Of a stretch of DNA of 64,000 nucleotides, positions 63,907 to 64,000 are shown piece after piece (the first letter of the stretch is position 1; each line of letters opens with the position of its first letter). Where the stretch lies: positions 122,777 to 186,776 of the forward strand of contig CABYRL010000002.1 of the NCBI GenBank assembly GCA_902521465.1, read 5' to 3'. This DNA comes from an uncultured Alphaproteobacteria bacterium (lineage in GTDB: Bacteria; Pseudomonadota; Alphaproteobacteria; HIMB59). The position numbers and the translations under genes were made by a program. The notes beneath the pieces are model-generated. The model made no database searches and was not told the DNA's origin. It saw only the letters and a list, made by a program, of their open reading frames with translations.

Positions 63907-64000
63907 ATGCCTCACAGAACTTTCTTTTGGTTTATTTTACCTACGGCTTTGGCAATGATTTTGTTTATAGGTTTACCAATTGTTTCTAGTTTCTTTCAAT
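63907..64000 (+). CDS. Sugar-type ABC transporter permease, 3' end beyond window
   Basis: Not in the ORF track because the window ends. The ATG at 63907 opens a frame to the edge: MPHRTFFWFILPTALAMILFIGLPIVSSFFQ. A short basic start followed by a hydrophobic segment with a central Pro is the standard N-terminus of MalF/UgpA-type permeases (WFllPalilll.f..yPi..s...S). It follows the binding protein after the hairpin, as expected for a transporter operon. Confidence 0.8.
   Translation, partial: MPHRTFFWFILPTALAMILFIGLPIVSSFFQ

Noticed and set aside
51966-64000. Genomic island integrated at tRNA-Arg
   Set aside because: No integrase, no second copy of the tRNA 3' end as an attachment site and no transposase; the tRNA only borders the cluster.

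Overview
The window is strongly A/T-rich and gene-dense. Neighbouring genes often overlap by 1 to 30 bases, and no stretch longer than about 150 bases lacks a gene. Gene content and order point to a streamlined marine alphaproteobacterium of the SAR11 or HIMB59/AEGEAN-169 kind. This is inferred from the PdhB lipoyl fusion, the IspDF fusion, the NDUFS4-like subunit, NtrYX next to TrkA, and many substrate-binding-protein transporters. I cannot place the genus from this window alone.

Bases 1 to 36100 form a conserved alphaproteobacterial housekeeping supercluster. It runs dxr (cut by the window edge), bamA, lpxD-fabZ-lpxA-lpxI-lpxB (outer membrane and lipid A), then on the minus strand gltA, gltX, lexA, moeA, moaC, trpC, trpD, trpG, trpE and ppiD. 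The plus strand follows with tpiA, secG, pyrG, kdsA, eno, an ftsB-like gene, pdhA, pdhB, pdhC, lpd and lipA. Next come minus-strand ispDF and plus-strand ntrY, ntrX, trkA, an inositol-monophosphatase-family gene, a 3-hydroxyisobutyrate-dehydrogenase-family gene and an AlkA-like glycosylase. Compared with the order I know from rhizobia and relatives, several genes are absent at their usual places: rseP, skp, comEC, dusB, ntrB, ntrC and hfq.

Bases 36100 to 46800 hold a BMP-type (nucleoside-like) ABC transporter beside a purine phosphoribosyltransferase, a degenerate Gfo/Idh-like gene, two small unknown genes, a DUF1015-serC-serA serine group, a Nudix hydrolase, tRNA-Pro(TGG) and an NDUFS4-like gene. 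Bases 46800 to 51900 hold a complete branched-chain-amino-acid-type ABC transporter, with the binding protein convergent to livG-livF-livH-livM. tRNA-Arg(TCT) follows.

Bases 52000 to 64000 are the most unusual part: a catabolic-looking gene cluster that I cannot assign to a known pathway. It has five SnoaL/NTF2-fold proteins, four of them tandem two-domain proteins in two paralogous pairs. With them are an HpsN-like member of the histidinol dehydrogenase family, an SDR, a HAD-like protein lacking its nucleophile, a double cupin, an RraA-like protein and a MetE-C-terminal-like methyltransferase. A sugar-type ABC binding protein and the first codons of its permease follow. My inference is that the transporter imports a sugar- or polyol-like compound and the cluster isomerises, oxidises, cleaves and possibly demethylates it. 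The substrate is unknown.
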